A DNA stretch of 64,000 nucleotides from Lepidurus packardi (taxonomy: Eukaryota > Arthropoda > Branchiopoda > Notostraca > Triopsidae), in contig JAKZAN010000007.1 of assembly GCA_023053545.1 (NCBI GenBank), positions 1,240,001 through 1,304,000 of the forward strand, given 5' to 3'. Shown piece by piece: positions 32,801 through 47,800 of the stretch. A program made the translations under genes and the position numbers. Below the pieces are notes generated by a model. It was not told the origin of the DNA, did no database searches, and saw only the letters and a list, made by a program, of their open reading frames with translations. How positions within the stretch are numbered: position 1 is the stretch's first letter; every line of letters begins with the position of its first letter.

Positions 32801-35800
32801 CCCATTGGGTTACTAATCAATGAAGTGCTATGCCAGACTAGGGATGTCTCTCAAATTAATTAATCAGAGCCAGTGTCACAGGCATTGTTCCCGATATTCT
32901 TTGACGTGCCAAATGCCTTTCCATCTTCTATAGAAATCTTCTTTCTGGCCACATCTTTGTCCCCAGAAAAGTTAACAGCCGAGCTATCAAGTTAAGGTGT
33001 ACAAATCCCAGTACAGTACAAGTTAGGCATAATCTTAACCGATATGGTAATTAAGAGATAAGTATACAATACCTTCAAAGTAAAAGGTCTCATTCCATCG
33101 TGGATGCAGCGTTCTCCGTTTGATCTTGGTCTCAAGACGATGCTTTTTATCAGGCAACAAGGTGACACGCACATAAGGATCGGACGTCCCTGACATATCT
33201 TTGGCGGGTATTTCTTTGGCCTGTGATTTTTGAAAAAAAGGAAAGTGTTTAAATCAGTCACACTACCATCAAGAGCTTTATTAATGCTTATGTAAGTAAT
33301 TAAATCATCTTGCTGAAGATCAGATTACAGGAAAGGTTCTTATGGGCATTTTTACGAAATAAAACATACGATCCGACCCACATTATGTCTTTGCAATATT
33401 TTCTCCCCTAACACTAAATTAGTGGTCTTTCATCCAGCTTATCATGACTGGGTAGGGAGTGACGAAACGAGACTTCATCGATTCAGTACATATAAGGTGT
33501 GGCGGCTGATCCGCCCTATTTCAAATGGTATTTCCTTCTTCACCGGTGTCCGTTTTCCGCTACGGCGGCATGGACTTTTCACTTGTCATGAAAAACGCCA
33601 TTCGCTTCGTTGCTCGACAAACGTACTTACCTCGTGTGCCGGGCTTGTATTTATGAATTAAAAGAAACTTACAAAAAACAAGGCACGGCCCGGGGTAATT
33701 ATAGCTTTGACACTACCGAACAGGGCAGACACGAAAGAAAAAGCGAAAAAAGAGAAAACTTTACTCGACACAAGTCATGCTATATCTTAAATAGTATCTT
33801 GTTACGCTTAGTTTTGTGTATCTCATTCGGAGCAAAAGTTAATTTTCAAGTTTTACTCGGTCTATATTTAAATATTTCTTACCTTATGCTTTATAATTGT
33901 GACTAACGCATGCTCTTTTCTTTTTTTTACACCTTTTTTGCTTTGCCTGTACACGAACACCTTAAATTCGACTTCTGGCCAACTACGCATGAGTGACAAA
34001 GCATGAAATCACAATTGACATCTGTTCTGTCATTCTGCATGCTCTTGGCGATGGTGCTGATCTCTAAGATTGCACTTTAACAAGGTAGCTTTCATTTTGC
34101 AAGTAAGCGGGTATGGAGACGGAGGTGAATTAAAAAAAATATCATACAGACGGTAAGATCAAAGAAGTAAACGACAACTCGGAAATCTTGGGCGTCGTAC
34201 ATTTTAATCCCTTTAGAGCTACATGCCCTTTAGAGTTTACATGCCCAAACTTGCACAAAATTAACTTACATAAGGCAAGCACACTGCTTCCTACAAAAGG
34301 TTCGATTGTCTGTCAGATTTCTTAGTTCCAGCCCGACGTCTTAAGTCATGGGACTGTTTTTTTCCCCAAGACGCTGATCTAGGTATTAAGAAAGAAACCA
34401 TATTGGATTCCAGCACGAACGGGTAACGAGAAGAACCCAGTTAATACGATGACGAATCGAAAAGTAAGAGAGAGCTGGTGCTAGTTGATATTTTTTGTCC
34501 GGTAAAAAGAAAAACATTTCTTAGGAAATAAGAAAAGAAATAAAAGCGCAAAAATACAATTGTACGGCACCACCGAAAACACGAATGGAAAAAGGTGTAG
34601 ATAAAGGATATAGATAAAAGATAAAGTGGCAGTGTTTGCTTTCAAAATCTTTTCTAGGATCGATGCTTAGTCTTCTCGTCACCAGCCATTGCTCCTAACT
34701 CTTGTGCGCAATTTATCTTTGCAGCAGCGCTATGCACAACGAGAAAAGTAAAAAAAATAATAAGCAAATTTCAACTTTCAAACTTCCAACGATTTCAGCT
34801 CTTCCTCTTGAGTAAAAAAAGCGCTGTTTCGAACCAGAAATTAAGCAATACATTAGAATATTGGTCAAACCAGAAATTATCTGTTGGTAGAACGCCAATA
34901 AGCAACATGCGAATTTAAGCCTTGGTTTGAGCCATTGTAAGCTATTGATCCTAGACACATAGACTGGTGAGCGAAGCATAATAATACATGTTGACAACAA
35001 ACGGGAAAAAAGTAATACCATAGATGGGGAACCTTCGGATCTAATTTATCTTATTAATTTTTAATAGAAAATAAACAAGGGAAAGTAGGGAAGCAACACC
35101 TGGAAACCAGATAAGCGCAGAGAAAAAAAAATATCCGGATGCTTTCCAACTTTTTATATTTTCTTTTTTAGCTTCGCACACCAACATGGGCTTAGCTTTT
35201 AAACACGGTACAGGAATCTCTTGAAAGTTAGAAGCAGGCTTCTTTCTAAGCACTATACGTATAGATAAAAAAAAAAAAGATTTCCTTGGACTACGAAGAG
35301 TAGATTAAGGGAATTTTTTTTTTCTTGACGGCATATCTTTTTACTACACGCTCGCCACTCCTTTGAAACTCGTTAAATTGTGTGTAATCAGCATAAAATT
35401 TTTTTAGAGCAACTTTAAGGAAAAGGTTTAAAAAGCTCATCCCTGTAAACAACTTCTGGGCAAGCGTAGGCGTATACTCAAGACAATCTTATGTTATTGG
35501 TTCTGAGCTGTGACTAGTGTCAAAGAAAGAAAAAAACGACCAAATGAACTTTTACTTTTTGCAAATTTAGAAGGAACTGTCTCCGTATCACAGATTCAAC
35601 ATTTATGCTTCTTCCGGCCTCCTGCTCTATTTGTTAATTTGTTGTTTTTTTTTATAACCATCCCACCAACCCCCTCCAGAAAGAGCCTATTGATCTAGAC
35701 CGAAGAAGGTTTTTTTTTTCTTTTTTAACGGGCCCCAGCAGCTTTATATCGATTGCTCACTTCAGGCGCTTTGCGATGTGCAATAACGGCAGTTCCACCG

Positions 35801-38800
35801 CTATTTGTACAGCACCTTTATTAAGTGGAGGGGGGATATATTTAAAACATTTTTTTGTACGTTTAAGAAAGCGTGAAAGAAGGTTCTTGGGCTTTTGAGA
35901 GCCTTGGTAATATCCTCACTAGAAAACAACATGCTAAGATTGGGACCACATTGAAACGAATTATGAAATATGTGGATTTAAAGCAAGTACACTAAACAAA
36001 ATATCAATTTTTACTTCATATCTCCTAAGTTTAAAGTACTGACTGACACAACATGAGACATTTTCATTTAAAAAATACCAGAAACTATTGAACTACTTTG
36101 CATAAAACCTCGTCAGCTTTTAAGTTGTATCAACGAGTGAGAAAGAGTCAACAAGTGATACTAGCATCAGCAAACCGAGCTTCCGTTTTTTAACCTCCCT
36201 AAGCCAAAATTTGATACGCGAAACTTATACAAAAGGTTTGGGTCATTTACTTTACAATGGTAGCTCCCAATGATACCTCTCTTCCAGTAGAATATCTATC
36301 CTTTCCTTTTCAACTCCCAGTACGAATCACCTTGAGAATGATATTCCGCAGATTTTTCATAAAATATAGGTTATTTTTAGATCTTATGTCACGCTTTTCT
36401 TGCTACCAAGTAAGACCGTTTCACTGTCGTCCCCTTATCGATTACGGAAGGCTCGTTAACTATGAAATTGGACAATCAGTAAATAAATCAGATATGATCG
36501 CTTTACAACGCATTCTATGGTGAAGGGAAAAGAAGCTGCAATCAGAATAATCCCTTAACCCTGTCGATATAACTGTTCAATACAGACTATGGCCCTGACT
36601 TTACCCAAACCTAAAACAAATCTGAGCGACGCTTCGCATAAACACGATTATACACACCACACCCTTTATTCAAGAAAAGGCCATCAATGTCACCACGACT
36701 TGATGCTGGGTCGGTTGGTTAGGAATTACTATAAGACATAGTGACGTAGTAAGAGGTATTTTCAAACATCAAATAAGTAAAGTTATTGCACTGAAGTTGA
36801 CGTACTCTGAAGTCGCTATAGGTTTCGACTAAAGCTACATGGGAAATCGCACCATAAACATGCCAAAGCAGTCCCTTGCGCCGAGAAGGGAAACAAATCG
36901 AGACAAGTCTTTCCAAGTAACGGTGCAGAGTAAGAAAAAAAGTTGATCTTACTTGCATTATTTTAAGGATGAGTGTCGTGTTATCGAAGTCGTACTCCAA
37001 ACTAAATTGGATTTGGCCTACGTTCTCTGTTGGCTCCGAATTGTCGATGTACATATCCACCAAGGAAATCGACCGAGTCTGCCAAAACGCCATCTAGAAA
37101 AAAAGAAAATGCATTTAAAAAGAATCCTGAAAAATTGCGTCTCCAATAAATCTTTGGCGCGCCTTCTCCGTATATGTATCTTGTCAGAAGTATCGACTTC
37201 TTAGGTTTCTTTTTACGGCCCCTACATAACTGGAAAAGCTCACAGTGTTTCAAGGATACTTGGTCACGTGCATGCTAATTCGAAAGAATAGTAGTGTAAC
37301 CACATAGCTTCTCGTTAGTGTCTCATCCTGCTACATACCTAAGATGGAATCGGGCCTAAATCTAATCACTTTCTTCTCGCTTGATGATCAATTCCTGACG
37401 CAAGTCAGCAGGAAGAGACGCAGCTCTAAGAAAGATACAGAGACCCCGGAGGACATTTCTTAAAAAATATGATAGTTCCCTAAAACGCACGATCTTATTC
37501 CTAGTCCTAGGCCTATATTTCTTCCCGTGGAACAAACTAAAGCAGCGTACTAAAATACTGTACCTAAGTACCCCAAGTATTTGGAAATAGTTTCATATGT
37601 CGAGGACTTTGAAGAATTCGTAAGTGTCACATTTACATCCTTTTAAGTGACGTACAAAAAGTATTTTTAAAAACTCTTTTTTATACAAAAGGCCATGTTT
37701 GCAAGTGTAATCTTACGGCAATCCAAGTAGGATTGCCTATTTGGAGGCCAAACGCTATAAGTCCTGGATTGCTGTTTGCAAAGTTTATGGTTTTCTTTAC
37801 CCACGATAAAGCGGTTCGCGGTTCACAACTTCCCTACCAACGGGAAATGGCGGAACTTGGCAAACTCCAATACAGTATAGGTGGTTAACTTTAACAGACT
37901 TCCATATTTGGCTTCTAGTTAAACGCAACGCGTTTCTTCAAAGTCCTAGGCCAAATTTAACCTGCCTGCTTAGGTTATGAAAAACTTAGAACATTAGGGT
38001 GCACTTAGGACATCAACTTATCATGTCTGAAAGGGTAAAAGGTGAGTTTGCTATTTAACCTAATGCTATTTAGTGGAACAATTTCTTACCGATGGGTGAT
38101 CATTCTTAAGAGACGCTAAGCTTTTGTTCTGCGGGTTGCTAGCTGCGTTTCTGTCACAAGTTTGTGCTGATGCTCCAGCAGCACCACCTCCTGTTGAAGA
38201 GGATGCAATTCCAGCTGCCCCTGCTGTTATGGCTACGGCTCCGCCCACCGCACCAGCAGCTCCACTACATCCGCCCGTCCCAGAACCGCTGGTTCCGACC
38301 CCGTTTATTCCAGCTGACGAAGCTGACGCAGAAACGGGCCTCGTCAAGGGCATAACTCCGGTTGTTCTGTAGACATGTTTCAAATAAGATATTGTTAGAC
38401 CAGCAAGTTAGAAAACCATAAATATAAACTAAAAAAAACTTCACTTATTACTGGGTCGGACGTGAGCGGTGTGGATTTCGTAAAGCATCAGAAAGAAAGT
38501 TCTCACTTTTGGTTTACAGAATGCCATTCAAGCGACGCGATTTACGACGGAACATATCAATCGAGTAGCAGAAATAAAATAAAAAAAGGACATAGCAGGA
38601 AGAGCACACGTTCAAAAGCACAATAAACTAGATTGCAATACGTTCGTATGGCTTTCAGGGACAGTCATTTCGCTTTACAACTGCGTAAACAAATAGTCTT
38701 AAAAACGGAAGATTCAATCTAAAACCTTCCAATCTTCTACAAATGTGTACTATTCGTATACCGTCTTGTCTATTTAATGGCCAATCCTAGTTATAAATGT

Positions 38801-41800
38801 CTCTCTGTCTTGTCCAAACTTTGTGTGACTATAATGTAGAAGTCGCGTGTTTTCTTCACTAAAAAATAAATAAGATAACCTAGCGAAGTAGCAATAAAAA
38901 TTCGTATAGAAATATACCCTCAAATGTTAAGTGTGAAACTATAGTTTGAATTTAAATCGAGCCATCAACAAGACAAAACAACAATTTTTCCTAGACTTGA
39001 ACGATATCTGTCTTGCTGTAAATTCTTAAGAAACCAAGAGACGGAATTTGAAGAATTTTTCCATTGCTATTGGCTTCTTTTGTACCTAAGGGTTTCGTAC
39101 CAGTTTACACAAGTTCTCTGTATAAATTTATGCCAGTCTCTATTATTGTCTACAATCCCCCCCAACTTAACAACTCAACAACTTACAATTAGTGTTCAGT
39201 TTCCGCTTTTCGGACAACACGGAGGACACCAAAGGCATGCAACATTTCAAAAAGCAACAGACGAGAGACAGATACATTCTGTAGCTGACGACGTTGGCAT
39301 CAACATTGTCCCACACCTGCTACTAGAAGAAGAGGTTGGCAACGGCGTAGAATATCTGGTAGGTTGAAAGTCGGAAGCCCTCCGACCAGCACCAGCACGT
39401 ACCGGCGTCGGAGGTACCGGAGAGGTAGAAGAGGGCGCCACGGGCAATGGCAACGAGGCCAAGGATGCCGAGACACTGGCGCTGGCAGTCGAAGGCAAGG
39501 ATTGCACAGCGAAAAGGAGACAGCGAAATTGTTTACACCCCATCAAACGGAAAAGAGGAGCGCAAGGAAGAAGGAAAAGAATATAAGGAAGTTTTAGGCT
39601 GCCATGTTTGCTTCACAAGTAACAGCTGCGACCAAAGTTAGTAATTACCCAAAAGGAAAAGTTGCTCACAATCCTTTGAACTGAGAAAAGTATTTTTCTT
39701 AGTTCTTTCTAAGATAGAGGAACTGAAGTCCTCTAACGAATCGACAAGTAAGTAATAAAAGAAAGTTCACGATCTTCAAATGACGTTACGGTTTTCAAGA
39801 AAATGGAAGGAAGTTCAAAAGGCTGCGGCTATCTCTGACGATAGTGGTTACAATAAGTAGGGTAACAAGAAGAAAATCAGAAAAATTGAAGTGGCAGCTT
39901 GTGGAAGGGAAAAGGTACGTAGTTCAAATCATGCGCTATCGAGTATTTATATGAAGCTGGCATCTTCAAACAATGAAAGGATACGGTCTTTTCAAATTAG
40001 TTTTTTAGGGAACAAGTACAAATGGTTACTAGAAACAATGTACTTACTCCAGTTGAGCTCTGCAGTTTTCCACGTAAGCATGGGTTTAAAGATAAATTCA
40101 TGAGTAATTACGAGTTACAAATGCTTTGTATTTGCAACGGCCAATAAATACAAAGCACCCTATCTAACCGAACCATGTCAACCTATTAGTACCAACGAAA
40201 AAAAGCTGTGGCGTTGAATGACAGGATTGTGTAAGCATTTATTCTTTTATAAACAGTGTTGTACGTATTTATTTTTGGGATCGAAGACACAAGGACCTTA
40301 GTCAATACCACGGTACTAGCAAAGCTTTTGGCCCGCCTTTATCTTACCTGGATATCTAATTAAAGAGATTCTCAGCTCTTTAATTATATATACATCGTAT
40401 CGTAGCTGAGCTGCAAGTCACATGACTGTCGGATCAACGCATAGCACGAAGCCACTAACTTTGTCATTCGATGAAGCTGTCGTCAGCTTAGCGAGCGCTG
40501 AGGCTGCCATGTTCCTTTATAGCTAAGTGGCTGTATGCGTAGACGAAAACAGAGAAAGATGAGGATATTAAATAATACATCCCTACGGAATTATAAGCTG
40601 CGCTTTGGTGTCATGTTTGGTGAGGAGTCCCCTACAACACACAAGTTTAAATAGGTCGGAAGTATTGATTAAGTTCCTGACGTACTCGACATAACCCACG
40701 GGCATGTTGTGAGAAGGAAACACGGGGCAATAAAGCGTCTGTCCTTACGTTCTAACGTATAGTACACTTTACGAGGCGTGCGAGTTAGCGTAAGACGTTT
40801 CTTAGAATTCACCATGAATAAGACCGAAACCCTGCTAATTGCTGTGTCAGATCTCTTAACTGGCAACAAATCAACGTCGTAAAGAGATTCTTTTCGTATT
40901 TGATAAATGGAGGAATGACAGCGCTCTGGGTGCGAGGCGAGTTAACATCCTATAGGATGGACTTAATTTAATTATTACGTTGAGATGCTCCGAGATTACA
41001 CTATTTATTACTATGTTCATAGAAATGTCTTCATCAATTTATTTCTAGCATAAAAATAAAGGTTTTACACTAGAAAGAATTATGAAGAAAATACAGTCAA
41101 TGCGCCCAGAACACACCATTCAGCCTATCAAGACGCATTACTGTCATAATACATTGCATTACTGTCATAATACAATTGCATTACTGTCGTAATACAATTT
41201 GATTACATTACATAGGGAACGAGAATTTGTGAACCCCCTTTGCCATGCTGTAGCGTCATACGGGGTTCCAGTTCACCGTTGCCTTGAAGTAAATACACTA
41301 ACATCAATAAGTTACCAATACAACGATTGAAAGAGAAAAAAACGTGTCGAAAAATAATGAAAATTCTTGCACTTGTAGTCAAAAGCCAAACAACAAAAAT
41401 TGATTGAGATTTGAGTACAGTTCAAGTTATTGACCTGCGATTCGTATTTCGTTGATACTATAAGTAGAAGCGGAATTTCCGAATGTGTTTGGAGACGTGG
41501 GAACTAATTATTTACATAGTATTTTGTCTCATAAAAAGTAATTATATGTAGTACATATGTACTAGAATTCCCTAGTCATTAACTGTACCACAATACCCAA
41601 TAACTCCAATACCTCCAAATGATTAAGAGTGTAGTAATCAACGTTATATTGACACCGCTTCCTATTCAATTTGCCCAGCACTCGAAGCTTCGATGCAATA
41701 CAGTTTCGATACAGTATGTTGAAGCAGTCACAGTATATAGTTGAAATGAGTTTGGTATAAGTTGATATCTTGTGTAGGCCATTTTCGGTTCTAGCAGCGC

Positions 41801-44800
41801 CTTTTCTTGAAGGCATGCTTTTCGAACAAAGGCAAAGTGAGTGGGAGTAAAGCGTATACATTTATTGATCTCCGTGTGCCAACTTTTGGACAAAAATTGG
41901 CTCAAGTCTCATGAATATTACACCCGCGACCATGTGTTGTAAGTTGTGTAAAAATAAAGCCTTGTCCGGAGAAAAAAAAAATGAATCTAGACAACTCCTC
42001 CTAACGTTGAGGCGTTTTTTCGGTCTTGCTGGATTTTCTTTTATGACAATCCGCTGTAGTTTATTGAGAGCGCTTTTGAATTTGAATGCGTAGCTGGGAT
42101 TGACTCCCTGTAAACCCCGATTTATTTAAGCGGATTTGTGAGCACACACCAAGATAAACATGACTAGATAAGTGTAAACCAGAGACACGACATAAGGGAG
42201 AATAGCAACCTATTCTTCTGAGTGGTCTAGCTCAACAAGAAGCCGTACGAAGTTCTTGCCAAAGGACCGAATGTTAGTTGGTCCCAGGAGTAGCGTTTCG
42301 CCTGTTGCATGTGGCCTATTAACCTTTGTTCACCCTTCGGACCATTTCCCCCGTACCAACGCAAGTTGGTAAACCCACGCCCAACGTTACTCGGCTAAAG
42401 TTCACGAGCTACTTTAAACAAGAAGGTATCGCTTCTTTGCGTCAGGTTAATATCATAGTTTAGAAGTCTAGAGAACCCACACACAATACTTTTCAATACT
42501 TCTTCAAGGAGTTGTGCCCTTCTGTTCCAAAGTTTCCTTAAACTCCATAACATAGAAGACCTTGCTTCTTAACGAAAAGTTTCCATACATTTATCTCTAT
42601 TTTAGGCAAAGCGAGAAGGCGCAAACTTAGTTTCGAGTACAATTTAAAGCCGTGTCTTTCGGCAGCCCAAGAGGTCAACGAGAAGGTTACGGGAATGTTA
42701 CACGCAAGGCTAGTCAGAATCCAGTCTATTGCCAACGTAAAACGGGGGCTAATCTTGTGAACTGAACAACGGACAAAGAGATATAGACAAGGACGACAAG
42801 GGTATAGAATAAGGTCGATACAAGCCACACAGGCGCCACTCAAGCGCAAGTCGAGTCTAATGAATAAACGAACCACTAAATATATTGTGTTGGGTATTTT
42901 TCTGCGCATAAACTGTGGAAAACCATCTGTTTTGAGCCAACTTGTTTTACATTTTGACCGCCTAGTGATGACACTCTAGAAAGAAAGAAAGTTGCCCACA
43001 CAACACAAGCATTATCGCTAATCATATCAAGGTGGCTGGAAGGATAAAGGAGTTGAAAAATAACAGCTTTTATCGATCGTGTTGATTGGATCACGAAATA
43101 TACAAAAGAACAGCGACAACATTCCCAAAGTCTCCCCCTGTGTTTGGCATTCAGGACGGATACCGGATCCAGACTGAGCATTGAATTGTAATGCTGCAGA
43201 TAGCAAGTTCCACCGCGTCGTCAGACGGATAGGTATGACAAGCAACATTCGTGGTTCTGGGACCCTGATTAGCTTCAAGGGAAACCAAAAACGGTGTACA
43301 TGCGTTTTGAGCAAGTGCGTACGTGCAGACTTGCAGATCTTTCCAATTTCGATACGACCATTGATTGTCCGTATTCAAAGCAATGAATCGTAGAAATATT
43401 ATTTCTTTTGGAACAGGTGTTTAACCCTCTCAATATTTTCTCTCCTTTTGCTTTCTGAAGAAACCTAATTAAATTTAGCATGAGAAGAAGGTCCAAATGG
43501 AATACTGTACATTAAAAGAGACGAAGAAAGTGAGACAGGCCAGGGGATCATTTAAAAGTTCCCACCTTTTAAATGATCACAAAGGTCTCAAACGAAAAAA
43601 TTAAGAACATCGCACCAGACACATTGCTTGAATCGGAAACCCTTTTCTTATTATTGTTTTTAAAACGCGTGAGCTAGGCTTGCTGCCGTACAGAGTTATA
43701 GAGGTATTTGTTTCCAAAATTTTGGGGTTGCGTCATTACATATGAACAAACCAATTTATCAAGCCTGGGGTTCACTTTAATAGAACCACTGGAAATCTTT
43801 TCCTGGGCTTCTGTCAACGAAGGCCACAAACCTTAGCCCAGTCTTTTATGTATTCCATGCCTCTGTGACATCCGTGCAGACATTACGCAAGTTAAAGGAC
43901 AGTCTCTTATGAGGACTCGGATGAACACGAACATACATGGTTGCCAAAGGTTGTTATGACAACGTCAACAATAACGCTTTTACTTTTTTAACACTTTGGG
44001 CTTGACGAGCTAAGGCACCTAAAAGAAAGGAGTGATTCTAGCAAAGGCAGTCAAAGGTCTTCTTTATTATAACAATAATGAGTATTTTATTGCTAAATGC
44101 GCAGTTAGGCATAGTTTGAAATTCTTGAACAATTAAACTACGCCTATCTTCAAGTAATTTGGCCATACAATCTGTTTAGGTGCAGACAGATGCGCAGTTA
44201 TTGTGCATTTCCGAGTGAGCGAAAAATGTTTGGCTGTGCAACCGGCAAGAATTGTCAGATATTAAATTGTTTAGTCTAGTGACGTCCAACAAAGTACTTT
44301 TCCAGAACGCTGATGGAAATATCATATCTTCTGAGGTAGGATCAAGCAAATCTCGGTGAAGACAGAACTTCAAGTTACTTGGATGCTGGGCGATATCAAT
44401 AGTTTATGAGCTCTGTTGCAAGTTGTCACATTCCAGATGTAAGGATCCAGATTGAACCCACTGACAATGCACGTAACGCAGCGAAGCAGAATGCCTATGG
44501 GCTTAAGAAAACTCTTATTCGGACACGGAAAGCCTTAACGTAAAGTCCTAAACGTCCAACGATTTCCTCAGGATCAACTTAGGCTTTTTGCCAGCCAGAA
44601 GTTTGTGGCGGCGAACTGCTGGAATTAGTAAATAGACAGTGGGTTGACCGGCAAACTCAATCATCTTAACTAATGAACAATATCATCGGTCGAATTACGG
44701 ATCGCATCTGATCACTTTATCATTGTTTTGACAGTAGTTGTCATCCGCAATGATAAAGTGGTCGGATACGGAATCAACACTAGATAATATATAATAAAGA

Positions 44801-47800
44801 GTTTCATAGAACATATCGATATACGAATTTCACGTAACAAAATTTGAGATAAAATAAGCGTAAAGTTACATGGCAAGACATCTATAAACTACTTCAGGAA
44901 TTCAATAAACGCGCACATAAGCTAATTATGTGACAGTTGAAAAAGTCTGGATCACGGGATCCTTTCGGTTCACATATTTAGGGACAAACGTAACCAGAGA
45001 AGCGCATAGCTGCTCAAATTAGGAAATTGACTTAGACTTTCGGATATCGGGATGCGAAAAGGATTGGATCGCTTGAAGGATATTGAAGGATGAATTCGAA
45101 TTTTGTCGACAGAAGGTATGACAAATCCTGGGGACAACAAGGAAGCTTGAGCTGCAGGAATTATTGTTAGCCTTCTGCCCAGCTTGGTAGCCCAGTGAAC
45201 AGCAAAATACAGTCAGGACAGAAAAAGAATAATTAACTGACAGCGCAATCAATTTTTGCAATCTTGCTCCTGGTTGTAGTGTTAGCAAAATCCTTGAAGG
45301 GGCAGAAATTCTTGATAAGGCGAGAATCCTTCATTGGAAAATAGGAATTCGGAGGATTTTTTCAGGCGCAACGATGGTTTCAGTATATTTCTCTTATAGA
45401 AAGAACACAATAGAAGTACCTTCAAAGGTACTTCTATTGTACCAGACTTCTGTTCACACTCGTTGCACAATCCAAGTGCTGGAACATCAATTCAATAGTT
45501 ATGGTGGCTTCAAGTACTGTTTTAGTGTCTTCTATCGGAACTTTTTTGTTGAATTGGACAGCATTGGAATTTCTTCCATCATTTCTGTTCGCTTGTTCGG
45601 TAAAAACGAGTTGTCGAGATGAAAAAGGCGGTACATTGCCTAACCGGAAACACGCTATCTCTCAAAAGCGGGAGCATTGATAACGAAAGCGACAGTAAGA
45701 AATCGAACGCCTGGAAAAAAATCGCTCCGCCTAAAAGCTAAAAGGGTGGAGAAAATGTCCCGAGATTGAACAAAAAAGCTGCCCCTTTGAAAAAGTCTTT
45801 CTTATGGAGAGCTTAAAACCCATTACCAGACCCACTCTTATATCAAGGGAAAAATAAAAAATGTGGCCTCCATCTGTAACGCACTTCGTATAAGGGAATG
45901 CGATTCTTTCACCACTAATGTCATTTGCATTATAGCTGACAAGAAAATATGGACAATAACAGCATTATTTCTCATCGAATCGATAACCCCGTTAAGCCTC
46001 TAACCCGTAATTTCTGATCATTACGAAACTCATTTTCTTGTTGAAACAGAAGAGCTCATTTCCGTTCGTTATATTAAGATGAGTGATTACTACAACCGAA
46101 CAATCTCGTACACCGACTTAATCTAGCTTAAGACTGTCGATTAAGAAAAAATGCTTTTATATTCAACGGAACTTATAATGTAAAAGAAAAATGGAACTTA
46201 CATGCTTTGCGAAATAAACCTAGACAAGGCTAATTTCGCCACCCCGTTATTCCTGAGACCTTCAAACATGTTTAATTCTTCTTCTTCTTCTTTTCACTTG
46301 TTTGTTGCACTATTGAAAGCACAGCACATCCAGGTGCTAAAATACAATCCCGCAAAACTCGCACTTGACTACGCCGCGCTACGCTTCGGTCCAGTCTTCC
46401 GTAACGCACCAAACTACCTACATTTGTTTACAATACGAGCAAAAACTGAGTAAAGTGAACCGCCAGTTTCATGCAAGTAACAGCTTTAGTACGGGTATCC
46501 TCCATCACCTCCCGATTTAACACACGCCAACGAACATGCGGGTAAGCTGGCTTGAACCGCCGAGCTCGAACTGCAAAAGAACACTAAACTGACGCGACCA
46601 TCCATCGGAATCCACGGATTCCTGGAGGCTCTACTACGCGGCGTAGACACATGAATGCTAGTTCAGGCAGTACACAATGACGCGAGCTAGAACCTTCCTC
46701 TAAAAGCAGCCAGCTTGGACACGGAGCGACCCCTTCTGTAAAACTGGTAACGAGCAACGCCATTGGTTGTGTTCAAAAATCGACTCTTAGAGAAGTATGA
46801 CGTCAACACGCCTTCCTTGCTCCCCCTTCACCCCCCGCCTAGTCTATTTGCTATAATCACGAGGAATATGTACTCAAGCATGCTTCAAACCTGCGATCTT
46901 TCACAGACAGCTCAGCTTCTTTCTACAAAATGGGAGTGAATTCCATTGCCGTTGGAGCATCAAGCTATTCATTAGTGTGACCATTAACGAGCGCCATCAA
47001 ACAAAAAGAGATTTTAAATACTTCGCTCTTGGTTCGCCTGCTGATGTCACTTATCACAAGCCTTGTTAGCAACGAAGCAACAGATGTACATTAATTCAGG
47101 AAGTCTATATTAAGGAACTTTGGCCATTTGTATCCAAGAAAGATCCAGTCAAGGGAAATGGCGGACGTTTCATAATGCTTAGTTTTTATACAGTTTCCGT
47201 GGGCAGCCTTAGGGATATTACCGCTACCGAGAAGAGAAAAATCTTAGAAACGAAAGAATTTCATGTCAACGACTATCATCTGCCGTGTCACGTTTTATTA
47301 TGTGGGTAACGGTGTTCATAATATCAAATGCATTTCTTATAATAGAAGAATTATTCCGTAAACTTTCCGTTACGTTACTTTCAATAATACAGACCATATA
47401 GCATAATTTATTTTTGCTCATAAAAAAATTACTGTGTGGCCTCAATACAGCAATTATGGGTTAGTCGGTCCTGTCGAAATGAGGGAGAAAAGATTTTTGA
47501 TGCATGTGACATTTGAGGATGTGTGAAAGAACTTCATGTGTTACGAACAACTTGTTGTCAGAAAACAAGTGAAGAAAACACGTTCTATTGGTAGCACACG
47601 GCCTAAATGCTACAGTGCGAAGTGCTACAAGAGAAAGCGCCAGCGACCACAACTGTCGCAGGAAGTATTGATCTCGCTCGCGTAGGATCTTGGGCATGGT
47701 CTCGAAGTAACAACGCGTTATAAGCCCAGCACAGGCACCGCGCCTTTTCGAAAGTAGGATGGAAGAGCAAGTTCGAGTCGCGTCCGATAACGGCAGCACT

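Noticed and set aside
42538-42909. 123-codon minus-strand ORF in SYT7 intron 1
   Set aside because: Composition and sequence resemble no protein I know; no neighbouring exons or promoter support it.
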